The notes under the pieces: model-generated
The model's database searches: none
Seen by the model: only the letters and a program-made list of their open reading frames with translations
Told to the model about the DNA's origin: nothing
Part shown: piece after piece, positions 1 to 6,547 of the stretch
Layout of the letters: each line of letters starts with the position of its first letter
Numbering within the stretch: position 1 is the stretch's first letter
Program-made: the position numbers and the translations under genes
Assembly (NCBI GenBank): GCA_028703545.1
Contig: JAQVMR010000015.1
Location: 1 to 18,546, forward strand
Direction: 5' to 3'
Source of the DNA: Patescibacteria group bacterium
GTDB taxonomy: Bacteria > Patescibacteriota > Patescibacteriia > UBA1558 > S5-K13
DNA length: 18,546 bases

Positions 1-1180
1 TTTTTGCTTCCAACCAAACAATATTTGGAGTTTCATTCCAAGAACATGGCAAATGATATAATCCCGCAAGCTCTTCAGTATTTAAAACAATTCTTATTTT
101 TTCATTAAAATTTCTATAAATAAAATCATTCATGAGTCCCTGTTGATTTGATTTTGATACAACAAAAGAGTTTCCATATTGATAAAGATTATATTGGGAA
201 AAAGAATTTACTATATTGTCTAAATACGTATGTGCTAGCCCATCATTACTTGCATTTACAACAATTCTTATATTAACATCTAATCCTGCTTTAGAATTTT
301 TTTCTTCAACATATTTAAGCATTTCTCTTTCCATTTCTGACAATTGATTTTTATTTAAATTTAAATCGGATTTTTCATCTTTTTTATCAGATGGTGTTAT
401 GTAATAAACCAATGAATCAAAAATTGTTCCTATGGCTCCCAAAAATCCTTCATTAAGTGAGGTTTTTTTTGCTTCTTTTATACTAGATCCGTTAGAAACC
501 TTTTTTGTAAATTTTTGACTTTTTTTATGCCATGCTTTATTTGCACTTCTCGCAACAATTTGAATAACAGCAGAATCCTCTTTCGAAATCTTTGTTAAAG
601 AATTAATAAATGAGTCAAATGGATCCATTTCCAATTTTTTATAAGTTTTTATTGGAAAAATATAGTGTTCTTTTAAAATCATAGATGCTCCGACAGAACA
701 TCCATGTGGAGTAAAAATATTATAATCATCTACTGGTTCTATTTCAGCATCAGGATAAACTGCATGAATTCTTTCTTTAAAATAATTAATTTTATCAGAA
801 GAAACACCGATATAAAAATAAATTAATCCATTTTGAAGTATTATTTCAAAAGAAAAATGATCATCTCTTTCACCCAAAAAACCCTTCATACCTTTCTGAG
901 CTTTCATTCCACCTAATGTACTATATAAGTTTTCAGCAATAGCTATTTTTTCTTGAATGTCTTGTAGTCTAATTTCTTTATTCCCCTCTGACTCCCCCGT
1001 TTTAGAATATTTTGGAACTCTTATTTTAAGAAGCTTCATTGAAAAAGATGAACTAAATCTTTGTTTTTTAAAAATTGAGTTCAAAATAATAAATATAATT
1101 ATAAAAAGTACTAATATAATTACAATAAAAAATATTATTAAGTATAAAGAAATTGAATTACCTGCTATATTAAGATACAT
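1..1180 (-). CDS. DUF8128-type membrane-anchored protein, N-terminal part (CPR secretion/conjugation-type ATPase family), partial
   Basis: This gene runs off the left edge, so only the first 393 residues are present and no stop is seen. The start is ATG at 1180, because an in-frame stop lies four codons upstream. Residues about 12-34 form one long hydrophobic helix (SLYLIIFFIVIILVLFI...), so the protein is membrane-anchored. The soluble part contains stretches I associate with the CPR DUF8128 family: AVYPDAEIEPVDDYNIF, FPIKTYKKLEMDP, and near the cut end LAGLYHLPCSWNETPNIVWL. In CPR genomes this region normally precedes a VirB4/TraG/HerA-like P-loop ATPase domain. That domain would lie outside the window and is not seen here. 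The small gene 36 bp upstream is its usual partner. The family is recognised from memory of its motifs; a role in DNA or protein transfer across the envelope is inference. Confidence 0.7.
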   Translation of the reverse strand, partial: MYLNIAGNSISLYLIIFFIVIILVLFIIIFIILNSIFKKQRFSSSFSMKLLKIRVPKYSKTGESEGNKEIRLQDIQEKIAIAENLYSTLGGMKAQKGMKGFLGERDDHFSFEIILQNGLIYFYIGVSSDKINYFKERIHAVYPDAEIEPVDDYNIFTPHGCSVGASMILKEHYIFPIKTYKKLEMDPFDSFINSLTKISKEDSAVIQIVARSANKAWHKKSQKFTKKVSNGSSIKEAKKTSLNEGFLGAIGTIFDSLVYYITPSDKKDEKSDLNLNKNQLSEMEREMLKYVEEKNSKAGLDVNIRIVVNASNDGLAHTYLDNIVNSFSQYNLYQYGNSFVVSKSNQQGLMNDFIYRNFNEKIRIVLNTEELAGLYHLPCSWNETPNIVWLEAK

Positions 1181-1216
1181 GTTTTTATTTTACAAGTCTA
1201 TGTGAATTAAACTTGA

Positions 1217-1696
1217 TTAGTTGGATTTTTTATTTTTTAATGCTATTATTTTGTCTGTTTTTATTTTTGCTTCTTGCTTAAGAAACATTTTATTTATTCC
1301 GGGGGCCATTGATAACCACTCAATTATTAAATCTATTATTTTTCTTGCTTGAATTTTAACCTCTTTTAAAAGTAAAGAAATTTTATGTGTTATTTCTTCT
1401 CCTTTTTTTTTAAATTCGTGTTGTTTTTCTTTGGGTAAATTAATATAAAGTTCCCTTAAATTTTCTTCTAAAATATTTTCAATTTTCTGAACAAATCCTC
1501 GATCCGAGTCATCAAAATTGGTCTGTAGTGTTGCTGGGGTTGATTGGATATTACTTGTATCTGTTTGTTGATCTGTTTTCTTGAGATCTGAAATGTTTTC
1601 TATTTTTTTTGATAAATCAAAATTCTCTGGAATATTTTCAGTATGTAATACTTGTTCAACTTCTGGAACTTCTAAATTTTTTAACTCTTCTGGCAT
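1217..1696 (-). CDS. conserved CPR protein with C-terminal PGINKxFLxQEAKIKTDKI motif, function unknown
   Basis: A 159-residue acidic-then-basic protein. Residues 1-70 are low-complexity, polar and rich in Glu, Asp, Thr and Gln, so probably disordered. Residues about 75-159 are predicted helical (VQKIENILEENLRELY..., then KKKGEEITHKISLLLKEVK). The helix IIDLIIEWLSMAPGINKMFL is amphipathic and may touch the membrane. The tail motif PGINKMFLKQEAKIKTDKII is one I associate with a small CPR protein family encoded directly upstream of DUF8128/ATPase genes. That is the arrangement here: the downstream gene starts 36 bp on, on the same strand, so they are probably co-transcribed. No signal peptide and no catalytic motif are visible. 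It may be an accessory or adaptor of the neighbouring membrane protein. That role is inferred from neighbourhood only. Confidence 0.7.
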   Translation of the reverse strand: MPEELKNLEVPEVEQVLHTENIPENFDLSKKIENISDLKKTDQQTDTSNIQSTPATLQTNFDDSDRGFVQKIENILEENLRELYINLPKEKQHEFKKKGEEITHKISLLLKEVKIQARKIIDLIIEWLSMAPGINKMFLKQEAKIKTDKIIALKNKKSN

Positions 1697-1719
1697 TTAT
1701 TTAAAATTAATATGATTAC

Positions 1720-1746
1720 ATTATAACACATTTTACAATCATTATA
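1720..1746 (-). promoter_or_regulatory. candidate minus-strand promoter(s), two extended -10 boxes
   Basis: Reading the minus strand, two TGnTATAAT boxes occur: TGGTATAAT (TATAAT at 1741-1746) and TGTTATAAT (TATAAT at 1720-1725). They end about 45 and 24 nt before the ATG at 1696. Neither has a convincing TTGACA-like -35 box, which extended -10 promoters often lack. They lie in the divergent gap shared with corA. Confidence 0.35.
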
Positions 1747-1761
1747 CCATAATGTTATAAT
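1732..1761 (+). promoter_or_regulatory. candidate promoter of the corA-cysS unit
   Basis: TTTACA at 1732-1737 (5 of 6 matches to TTGACA), an 18-bp spacer, then TATAAT at 1756-1761 preceded by TGT, an extended -10. This is the best-scoring promoter by eye in the window. It would give a leader of roughly 55 nt before the corA ATG at 1824. It overlaps the minus-strand boxes, so the two directions may interfere. Confidence 0.5.
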
Positions 1762-1823
1762 TAATTCATAAATTTTTTAATAATAATGCTAACAGCTAAT
1801 GGCTGAGGCTAATTACTAAACTT

Positions 1824-2747
1824 ATGGGTCTAATACAAAAAATAAAAACACAAAAATTTACATGGGTCAATATAACAAATCCCAATTCTGCATCAATTGA
1901 ATATTTAAGACAAAATTTTGATTTTCATCCGCTTGATTTAGATGATTGTTTAAATGAAACACTTAGAGCAAAACTTGACGAATATGACAACTATTTATTT
2001 ATGGTAATGAATTTACCAATTTTTGATAGAAAGACGAGGGTGATTTCATTGTCGGAAGTTGATATTTTTATAGGCAGAGATTATTTGATAACCATAAACA
2101 GCGGAAAATTAGAACCGCTAAAAAACATGTTTGAATCTTGTCAAATTGATGAGTCGGAAAGAAATAAATATTTAAGTGATGATGTAACTTTTTTAATATA
2201 TAATATTTTAAACAATTTTCAAAAATATTGTTTTCCAATTTTAAATCATATTTCAAAAGACCTAGAAGATGTTGAAAATCAAATTTTTAGTCACCAAGAG
2301 AAAAAAATGGTGAGAGAAATACTCATAATCAAAAGAAATATTACTAATTTTAGAAGAAGTGTAGAGTCTCACAAAAATGTTATTAAAAAAATTGGAGACA
2401 TGGGTCACAAAGATTTTATGAAAAATGATTTACAAATTTATTTCAAGAATACATTAGAACAATCAAAAGAAATTTGGGAATCTCTAGAAAATCTAAAAGA
2501 AACAGTAGATGTTTTACACAGCACAAATGAATCTTTAATTTCTTTTAAATTAAACAGCATAATGAAAACCCTAACCATTATTTCAGTATTAATTTTCCCA
2601 GCGAACCTTGTTTCTTCTATATTTGGAATGAACTATAATATACCATTTCAAAATTCTCCTTTTGGTTTTTATGGAGCTATATTATTAATAATGATAGGAA
2701 TGACAATACTGTATTTAACATTTAAAAAGAAAAATTATACCAAATAA
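1824..2747 (+). CDS. corA: CorA-family divalent cation (Mg2+/Co2+) transporter
   Basis: A 307-residue protein of normal CorA length. The N-terminal two thirds is the cytoplasmic funnel domain (FTWVNITNPN near residues 12-21, then HPLDLDDCL near 35-43, then long charged helices). Two hydrophobic helices close the protein, at about 247-267 and 281-300. The signature GMN tripeptide is at residues 268-270 (SIFGMNYNIPF), where it forms the selectivity loop at the mouth of the pore in CorA pentamers. The start is ATG at 1824, with no Shine-Dalgarno at normal spacing; a GAGG lies 15 nt upstream, which is too far. The next gene, cysS, begins 2 nt after the stop, so the two are probably one transcript. 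CorA members move Mg2+ and sometimes Co2+ or Ni2+; the exact ion cannot be read from sequence. Confidence 0.93.
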   Translation: MGLIQKIKTQKFTWVNITNPNSASIEYLRQNFDFHPLDLDDCLNETLRAKLDEYDNYLFMVMNLPIFDRKTRVISLSEVDIFIGRDYLITINSGKLEPLKNMFESCQIDESERNKYLSDDVTFLIYNILNNFQKYCFPILNHISKDLEDVENQIFSHQEKKMVREILIIKRNITNFRRSVESHKNVIKKIGDMGHKDFMKNDLQIYFKNTLEQSKEIWESLENLKETVDVLHSTNESLISFKLNSIMKTLTIISVLIFPANLVSSIFGMNYNIPFQNSPFGFYGAILLIMIGMTILYLTFKKKNYTK

Positions 2748-2749
2748 AG

Positions 2750-4162
2750 ATGAAAAAAATATTTTTGTACAATACGTTAACCAGACAAAAAGAAGAATTC
2801 AAATCTATTAAAAATAGTTTTGTCACAATGTATCATTGTGGTCCAACTGTTTACTGGACACAACACATAGGAAATTTGCGTGGTATGTTTTGTTCTGATT
2901 TAATTGCAAAAACATTTAAATACAATAATTACAAAATAAAATTAGCAAGAAATTATACTGATGTTGGACATCTAACATCAGACCAAGATTTTGGTGAAGA
3001 TAAAATGGAGAAAGCCTCAAAAATAGAAAATAAAAATCCTATAGAAATTGCAAATAAATATATTAAAATATTTGAACATGACATAAAAGAACTGAACATA
3101 GACAATGCCACATACAGACCCAGAGCCACAAAATACATAAAAGAAATGATAAAAATGGTTTATTTGTTACTAAAAAATGGCTATGCATATTCCACCGACC
3201 TAGCAATTTATTTTGATGTTTCAAAAGCAAAAAATTATAATCAATTATCTAAACAAAAAATAGAAGAAAATATTTCTGGCACGGGTAAGGGAGAAATTGA
3301 GGACAAAAATAAAAGAAATCCAAATGATTTTGCTTTATGGTTTTTTAAAGCCGGAAAACATGTTAATGCACTTCAATATTGGCAATCACCATTTAAATCA
3401 AATTTAGTAAAAAATGGATACGGTTTTCCCGGTTGGCACATAGAATGTTCTACAATGAGCAAAGAGTTACTTGGAAAAACAATTGATATACATATGGGTG
3501 GAATAGAACACATCCCGGTTCATCATACAAATGAAATTGCACAAAGTGAATCTGCAAATGGAGCCAAATTTGTAAATTATTGGCTCCACAATGAACACTT
3601 ACTAGTAAATAACGAAAAAATGTCCAAATCTACCGGGACCACATATAGTCTAGAAGAAATAAAGCGCGAGGGATTTAATCCTTTAGTTTTAAGATATTTT
3701 TTCTTACAAGCTCACTATAGATCAAAACAAAATTTCACTTTTGAATCTTTAAGATCTGCAGAAATTGGATTAAATAATATTTATAAGCAAATACAATCAC
3801 TCGGGAAAAAAATTGGTAAAATAAGTATTGATTATAAGAAAAAGTTTATTGAATCACTAAATGATGATTTTAATTCTCCGAAAGCACTTGCTGTTTTACA
3901 AGAAATATTAAAATCTAATTTAAATAATTCGGATAAACTTGCAACAATTTTTGATTTTGATAAAGTCCTTGGACTAAACCTAAAAAATATAAAATTAAAA
4001 AAAATTGAAATTCCTGAAAATGTAAGATCGATAGCAGAAAAAAGACTACAGGCAAGAAATGAAAAAAATTGGACTGAATCAGATAAATTAAGAGATGAAA
4101 TAAATAAATTAGGATTTGATATAGAAGATACAAAAGATGGATATAATTTAAAAAAGAAATAA
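2750..4162 (+). CDS. cysS: cysteinyl-tRNA synthetase
   Basis: This class Ia aminoacyl-tRNA synthetase attaches cysteine to tRNA-Cys using ATP. It has 470 residues, against about 461 in E. coli. The ATP-binding HIGH motif appears as HIGN at 39-42 (WTQHIGNLRG), and KMSKS is intact at 290-294. The four zinc/cysteine-binding ligands are all present with the E. coli spacing: Cys30 (MYHCGPTVYW), Cys233 (GWHIECSTM), His258 and Glu262 (HHTNEIAQSE). The C-terminal helical anticodon-recognition part follows and ends in a lysine-rich tail (GYNLKKK). It starts 2 nt after the corA stop with no Shine-Dalgarno and is probably translated from the corA transcript. No frameshift or missing catalytic residue is seen. 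The zinc ligands separate it from MshC-type homologues less firmly than the full length and bacterial context do, but CysRS is by far the best reading. Confidence 0.97.
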   Translation: MKKIFLYNTLTRQKEEFKSIKNSFVTMYHCGPTVYWTQHIGNLRGMFCSDLIAKTFKYNNYKIKLARNYTDVGHLTSDQDFGEDKMEKASKIENKNPIEIANKYIKIFEHDIKELNIDNATYRPRATKYIKEMIKMVYLLLKNGYAYSTDLAIYFDVSKAKNYNQLSKQKIEENISGTGKGEIEDKNKRNPNDFALWFFKAGKHVNALQYWQSPFKSNLVKNGYGFPGWHIECSTMSKELLGKTIDIHMGGIEHIPVHHTNEIAQSESANGAKFVNYWLHNEHLLVNNEKMSKSTGTTYSLEEIKREGFNPLVLRYFFLQAHYRSKQNFTFESLRSAEIGLNNIYKQIQSLGKKIGKISIDYKKKFIESLNDDFNSPKALAVLQEILKSNLNNSDKLATIFDFDKVLGLNLKNIKLKKIEIPENVRSIAEKRLQARNEKNWTESDKLRDEINKLGFDIEDTKDGYNLKKK

Positions 4163-4180
4163 ATTTTATTCATTCACCTA

Positions 4181-4255
4181 TGTCATCCTGAATTTAATTC
4201 AGGATCTCAAAAATGATTTTCTATTTTGAGATTCCGGATCAAGTCCGGAATGACA
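4181..4255. repeat. 75-bp palindromic repeat element (REP/MITE-like), possible terminator between cysS and dus
   Basis: The ends are inverted repeats: TGTCATcCTGAAtttaattCAGGATCTCAAAA on the left (shown with its internal palindrome) answers TGTCATtCCGGActtgaTCCGGAATCTCAAAA read from the right on the other strand. Each arm is itself a palindrome (CCTGAATTTAATTCAGG at 4187-4203; TTCCGGATCAAGTCCGGAA at 4232-4250). The element can therefore fold as one long hairpin or two small ones. It is richer in G+C than its surroundings. Similar GTCATxCTGAA/GTCATTCCGG intergenic repeats are common in many bacteria. No second copy occurs in this window. It sits 18 bp past the cysS stop and may also end transcription. 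Confidence 0.7.
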
Positions 4256-4289
4256 AAATAAATTGATAAAATTTATTTTCCAAATAAAA

Positions 4290-5306
4290 ATGACAAAGGA
4301 GACTAACAAAATTGATAATAAGAATTTCTGGCTTTCACTGAGAAAGCCTATTTTAGTACTCGCGCCAATGGCAGGAATTACTGACAGCGCATATTGTACA
4401 ATTTGTCGTAAAAATGGTGCTGATGTTGTTTATACTGAAATGATATCAGCAGACGGACTTCACTATAATTCAAAAAAGACATTCGATATGTTAAAAATTT
4501 TACCCCGAGAAAAACCTGTTGTTGTGCAATTATTTGGAAAAGATCCTGAAAAGTTTGCACGTGCTACACAAATTGTTACAAAACTAAGATTTTCTGGAAT
4601 TGATATAAATTTTGGTTGTCCTGCAAAAAAAGTCGCAGGTCATGGTGGTGGTGCAACCCTAATGCGAGATTTAAATTTATGTTATAAAATTATAAAAACA
4701 GTTTGCGATAATACCAATTTACCAGTTTCAATAAAAATTAGAACTTCTATAAAATCAGAAAGTGTAAAAAATAAAAAACTAGAACTGAAAAGTCAAAAAC
4801 AAATTATTAAATCAATTGATTTAATTAAAAAAATACAAAATTTAAGGGTTTCTACAATAATGATTCATGGGAGAAGTTATGAGCAAGGATTTACAGGAGA
4901 AATTGACTATAATTACATAAAAAACATAAAAAAATACTTTAATGGTGTAATTATAGCAAATGGTAATATAAACACCCCTGAGGTGGCAAAAAAGACTCTA
5001 GAATTGACTCTGGCTGATGGACTTGGAATCGCACGAGGAGTTTATGGAAAACCATGGATTTTTGAACAAATCAAAGATTATTTAAATACTGATAAATATA
5101 AAGAAAAATCATGGGCGCAAATTAAAAAAATAGCATTACAACATGCCAAACTGAACTACAAATCAAAAGGAGACTATGGATTTGTAGAAATACGGAAACA
5201 TCTTCTCTTTTACACAAAAAACCAAGAAAACGCAAAAGAAATGAGACGAGAATTAGTTAGTGTTAAAACAATAAAAGATATTGAAAAAATATTTCAAAAG
5301 TATTAA
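4290..5306 (+). CDS. dus: tRNA-dihydrouridine synthase (Dus family)
   Basis: An FMN- and NADPH-dependent enzyme that reduces uridines in the tRNA D-loop to dihydrouridine. The family motifs are present in order: LAPMAGITD (about residue 25), YTEMIS, VVQLFGKDP, DINFGCPAKKV, GGGATLMRD, VSIKIRTS, IMIHGRSYEQGF, VIIANGNI, GLGIARG and KPWIFEQI. The catalytic cysteine is in FGCPAKKV (residue 110 from the chosen start). I prefer ATG 4290 (338 residues) over the in-frame TTG at 4263. The extra nine residues would add only a hydrophobic tail with no family match, and that TTG lies next to the repeat element. An AAGGAG at 4296-4301 lies just inside the gene and has no good in-frame start behind it. The gene sits directly before a tRNA locus. 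The subgroup (DusB is most likely) is not certain. Confidence 0.93.
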   Translation: MTKETNKIDNKNFWLSLRKPILVLAPMAGITDSAYCTICRKNGADVVYTEMISADGLHYNSKKTFDMLKILPREKPVVVQLFGKDPEKFARATQIVTKLRFSGIDINFGCPAKKVAGHGGGATLMRDLNLCYKIIKTVCDNTNLPVSIKIRTSIKSESVKNKKLELKSQKQIIKSIDLIKKIQNLRVSTIMIHGRSYEQGFTGEIDYNYIKNIKKYFNGVIIANGNINTPEVAKKTLELTLADGLGIARGVYGKPWIFEQIKDYLNTDKYKEKSWAQIKKIALQHAKLNYKSKGDYGFVEIRKHLLFYTKNQENAKEMRRELVSVKTIKDIEKIFQKY

Positions 5307-5320
5307 AATTTACAAATTAT

Positions 5321-5353
5321 ACCGTCATCGTCTAGTGGTTAGGACGCCAGGTT
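5321..5353 (+). pseudogene. 5' half of a broken tRNA-Glu-like gene
   Basis: Bases 5328-5353 (D-arm, then 5' anticodon stem CCAGG and loop TT) are an exact 26-nt copy of 5436-5461 in the intact tRNA-Glu 108 nt downstream. The preceding seven bases (ACCGTCA) stand where the 5' acceptor strand should be but differ from the intact copy. Immediately after the loop TT the homology stops at a GC-rich palindrome. No T-arm or CCA follows, so this cannot be a working tRNA. It starts 14 nt after the dus stop. Confidence 0.75.
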
Positions 5354-5354
5354 C

Positions 5355-5370
5355 CCTGCCTACTGGCAGG
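5355..5370. repeat. short GC-rich palindrome inserted at the anticodon loop of the broken tRNA
   Basis: CCTGCC-TACT-GGCAGG is a perfect 6-bp stem with a 4-nt loop. It begins two bases after the point where the tRNA copy breaks off. Behind it, ATGATCCT (5374-5381) partly resembles the missing 3' anticodon arm (TCATCCTGG in the intact copy). This suggests insertion into the loop followed by decay. Confidence 0.6.
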
Positions 5371-5428
5371 CAGATGATCCTAAATGAAAAATATTTTGAA
5401 AATTAATAATTAAATACATTATCAATTT

Positions 5429-5503
5429 GGTCCCTTCGTCTAGTGGTTAGGACGCCAGGTTCTCATCCTGGTAACAGGAGTTCGATTCTCCTAGGGACTA
5501 CCA
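5429..5503 (+). tRNA. tRNA-Glu, anticodon CTC
   Basis: A complete cloverleaf of 75 nt including the encoded CCA (5501-5503). The acceptor stem is GGTCCCT with AGGGACT, where the first pair is G-T. The D-arm is GTC...GAC with GGTT in the loop. The anticodon stem is CCAGG/CCTGG around the loop TTCTCAT, which gives anticodon CTC at 5462-5464. The variable loop is TAAC. The T-arm is AGGAG-TTCGATT-CTCCT. CTC reads the codon GAG and fits glutamate; the D-arm also matches bacterial tRNA-Glu. The closing G-T pair is slightly unusual. The gene is flanked on both sides by damaged tRNA pieces. Confidence 0.93.
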
Positions 5504-5521
5504 GATACAAAAATTTATAAA

Positions 5522-5580
5522 TCGAAGTTTCCGCCTTGACGAAGCCGTAGGCAAGACGGGCGATTCTCCGTGAGGTACCA
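5522..5580 (+). pseudogene. 3' part of a broken tRNA, with palindrome in the T-loop position
   Basis: CGATTCTCC at 5561-5569 is identical to the T-loop and 3' T-stem of the intact tRNA (5483-5491), and the stretch ends in ACCA like a tRNA 3' end. Upstream, GAAGTT (5524-5529) stands where the 5' T-stem and T54-T55 should be. The GC-rich palindrome at 5531-5559 separates these two parts. The acceptor-like GTGAGGT (5570-5576) does not match the intact tRNA. It does pair with ACC and TCA of the 5' half at 5321-5327, if one G is bulged. No D-arm or anticodon arm precedes it. Confidence 0.55.
5531..5559. repeat. GC-rich imperfect palindrome within the 3' tRNA remnant
   Basis: CCGCCTTG (5531-5538) pairs with CAAGACGG (5552-5559), seven of eight bases, around the loop ACGAAGCCGTAGG. 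It differs in sequence from the palindrome at 5355-5370 but has the same type: short, GC-rich in an AT-rich genome, and sitting at a tRNA loop. Only one copy is seen in the window. Confidence 0.6.
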
Positions 5581-5602
5581 TCGAGTTAAAATCGATACCA
5601 TC

Positions 5603-5631
5603 AAAAAAGTCTCCCAGGGGGAGCATTTTTT
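5603..5631. terminator. bidirectional rho-independent terminator between tRNA-Glu and the rlpA-like gene
   Basis: AAAAAAGT-CTCCC-AGG-GGGAG-CATTTTTT: a 5-bp all-GC-rich stem CTCCC/GGGAG, flanked by an A-tract on the left and a T-tract on the right. It can work in both directions and lies between a plus-strand tRNA and a minus-strand gene that ends at 5649. A weaker hairpin ATCGA...TCGAT lies just before it (5580-5595). Confidence 0.8.
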
Positions 5632-5648
5632 GTTATTTATTTAATTTT

Positions 5649-6278
5649 TTAATAAATTTCAATCTTCACATTTCCAGTTCCAGATTTATCAATTCCAAGT
5701 AATTTTGCACCAGCATAAGACACATCTATTTCTGCTAAATATTTTTTTATTTTATTTCCATTTTTATCTTTTGCCCATTTATAAGTATATGGCCCCCTAT
5801 CACCTACAATTGCATAAATAAAATTTCCATTTTTTATATTTGTAATTTTTAATTTTGTTCCTAATTTCAAATTTCTATGGGCCACAATTGTAGGATTATT
5901 CATATCAAATTTTTCTCCATTTGCCATTTTTCTTCCTTGAAATTTTGCTCCATACCAATGAGAAATACCACTTATTGTTGAACTTGCTGTTTTTTTATAT
6001 AATTCTCGCTCTAATATTCCAATTTGAGTATCTTTGTCATAAAAATATTTTTTTGGCAATGTTTCGTAAGTATAATTTATAGAAGTATCCACTGTGTTTG
6101 AAGGCACAGAAGCAGAATTGTTTACTATATTAGACCTTAGACTTTTTGGTAAAGTAACATAAGTATAATTTATAGAAGTGTCTGGGGTATTTACTCTTGA
6201 ATTTATATTTTGAGCAAAAACAAAAACAGGACTTAAAAGTAACAAAAAAACAAAAATATATTGTAAATATCTATTCAT
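5649..6278 (-). CDS. secreted RlpA-like double-psi beta-barrel protein
   Basis: A 209-residue exported protein. Residues 1-22 form a signal peptide (hydrophobic core YIFVFLLLLSPVFVFA, probable cleavage after FA or AQ). Residues 23-100 are a Ser/Thr/Asn-rich linker with a tandem duplication: DTSINYTYVTLPK at 33-45 and DTSINYTYETLPK at 64-76. Residues about 104-209 are the RlpA/DPBB barrel. Its hallmarks are GISHWYG, MANGEKF (118-124), AHRNLKLGTKLKITN (133-147) with His133, VGDRGPY (158-164) with the conserved Asp160, and EIDVSYAGAKLLG. RlpA homologues bind or cleave peptidoglycan glycan strands. Whether this one is a lytic transglycosylase or only a wall-binding protein is open, because the SPOR domain found in some homologues is absent. 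It lies 5 bp after the TM1266-like gene and ends at a terminator. Confidence 0.85.
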   Translation of the reverse strand: MNRYLQYIFVFLLLLSPVFVFAQNINSRVNTPDTSINYTYVTLPKSLRSNIVNNSASVPSNTVDTSINYTYETLPKKYFYDKDTQIGILERELYKKTASSTISGISHWYGAKFQGRKMANGEKFDMNNPTIVAHRNLKLGTKLKITNIKNGNFIYAIVGDRGPYTYKWAKDKNGNKIKKYLAEIDVSYAGAKLLGIDKSGTGNVKIEIY

Positions 6279-6283
6279 ATATT

Positions 6284-6547
6284 TTACTTTGTCATTATAG
6301 AAATCTTTATAGTTATGCCTTTTATTTTTTTTAATTCAGTTTCAAATTTTTTGATTTGTCCTAAATTAGCTTTTACTACAAGAACAATAAGCCCAAAACA
6401 ATTTGAAACACACACTGGTTCTGCATTTACACCCAAACGATTCATAATAATATGACCATTTAAAGATAAAAGTTTATTCAAAGACTGTGAATTAATTTGT
6501 CTATTTTTTACTAAAATACTTATTGTTACCAATTGTTGTTTTATCAT
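6284..6547 (-). CDS. TM1266-like ACT/ferredoxin-fold protein (putative iron-only hydrogenase regulator family)
   Basis: An 87-residue cytoplasmic protein with a beta-alpha-beta-beta-alpha-beta pattern: VTISILVKN, a helix through SQSLNKLLS, GHIIMNRLGV, FGLIVLVVKA, a helix through KKFETELKK, then GITIKISIM. This layout, with the GHIIMNRLG strand after the first helix and a final GxTIK strand, fits the small TM1266-type family named iron-only hydrogenase system regulator, related to the C-terminal domain of NikR. There is no DNA-binding domain, so it would act as a ligand-binding or oligomerisation module. Two cysteines (CVSNC) are close together. No hydrogenase or HydEFG gene is in the window. 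It sits between two cell-surface genes on the same strand (38 bp after the FN3 gene, 5 bp before rlpA). Another ACT-like assignment is possible. Confidence 0.55.
   Translation of the reverse strand: MIKQQLVTISILVKNRQINSQSLNKLLSLNGHIIMNRLGVNAEPVCVSNCFGLIVLVVKANLGQIKKFETELKKIKGITIKISIMTK

Noticed and set aside
957..1205. Plus-strand 82-residue reading frame
   Set aside because: It lies opposite the DUF8128-type gene and mirrors its hydrophobic helix; composition and motifs support the minus strand only.
1787..1815. Repeated GCTAA/GGCTGA words before corA as an operator or riboswitch (M-box)
   Set aside because: The stretch is about 30 nt, far too short for an Mg2+ riboswitch, and the words are imperfect with no stable fold.
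4263..4289. TTG start giving a nine-residue longer Dus protein
   Set aside because: The extension has no family match and ATG 4290 is close by; the AAGGAG at 4296-4301 fits neither start.
5321..5580. Split or permuted functional tRNA made from the two outer halves
   Set aside because: The 3' anticodon arm and variable loop are missing from both pieces, so no complete cloverleaf can be assembled.
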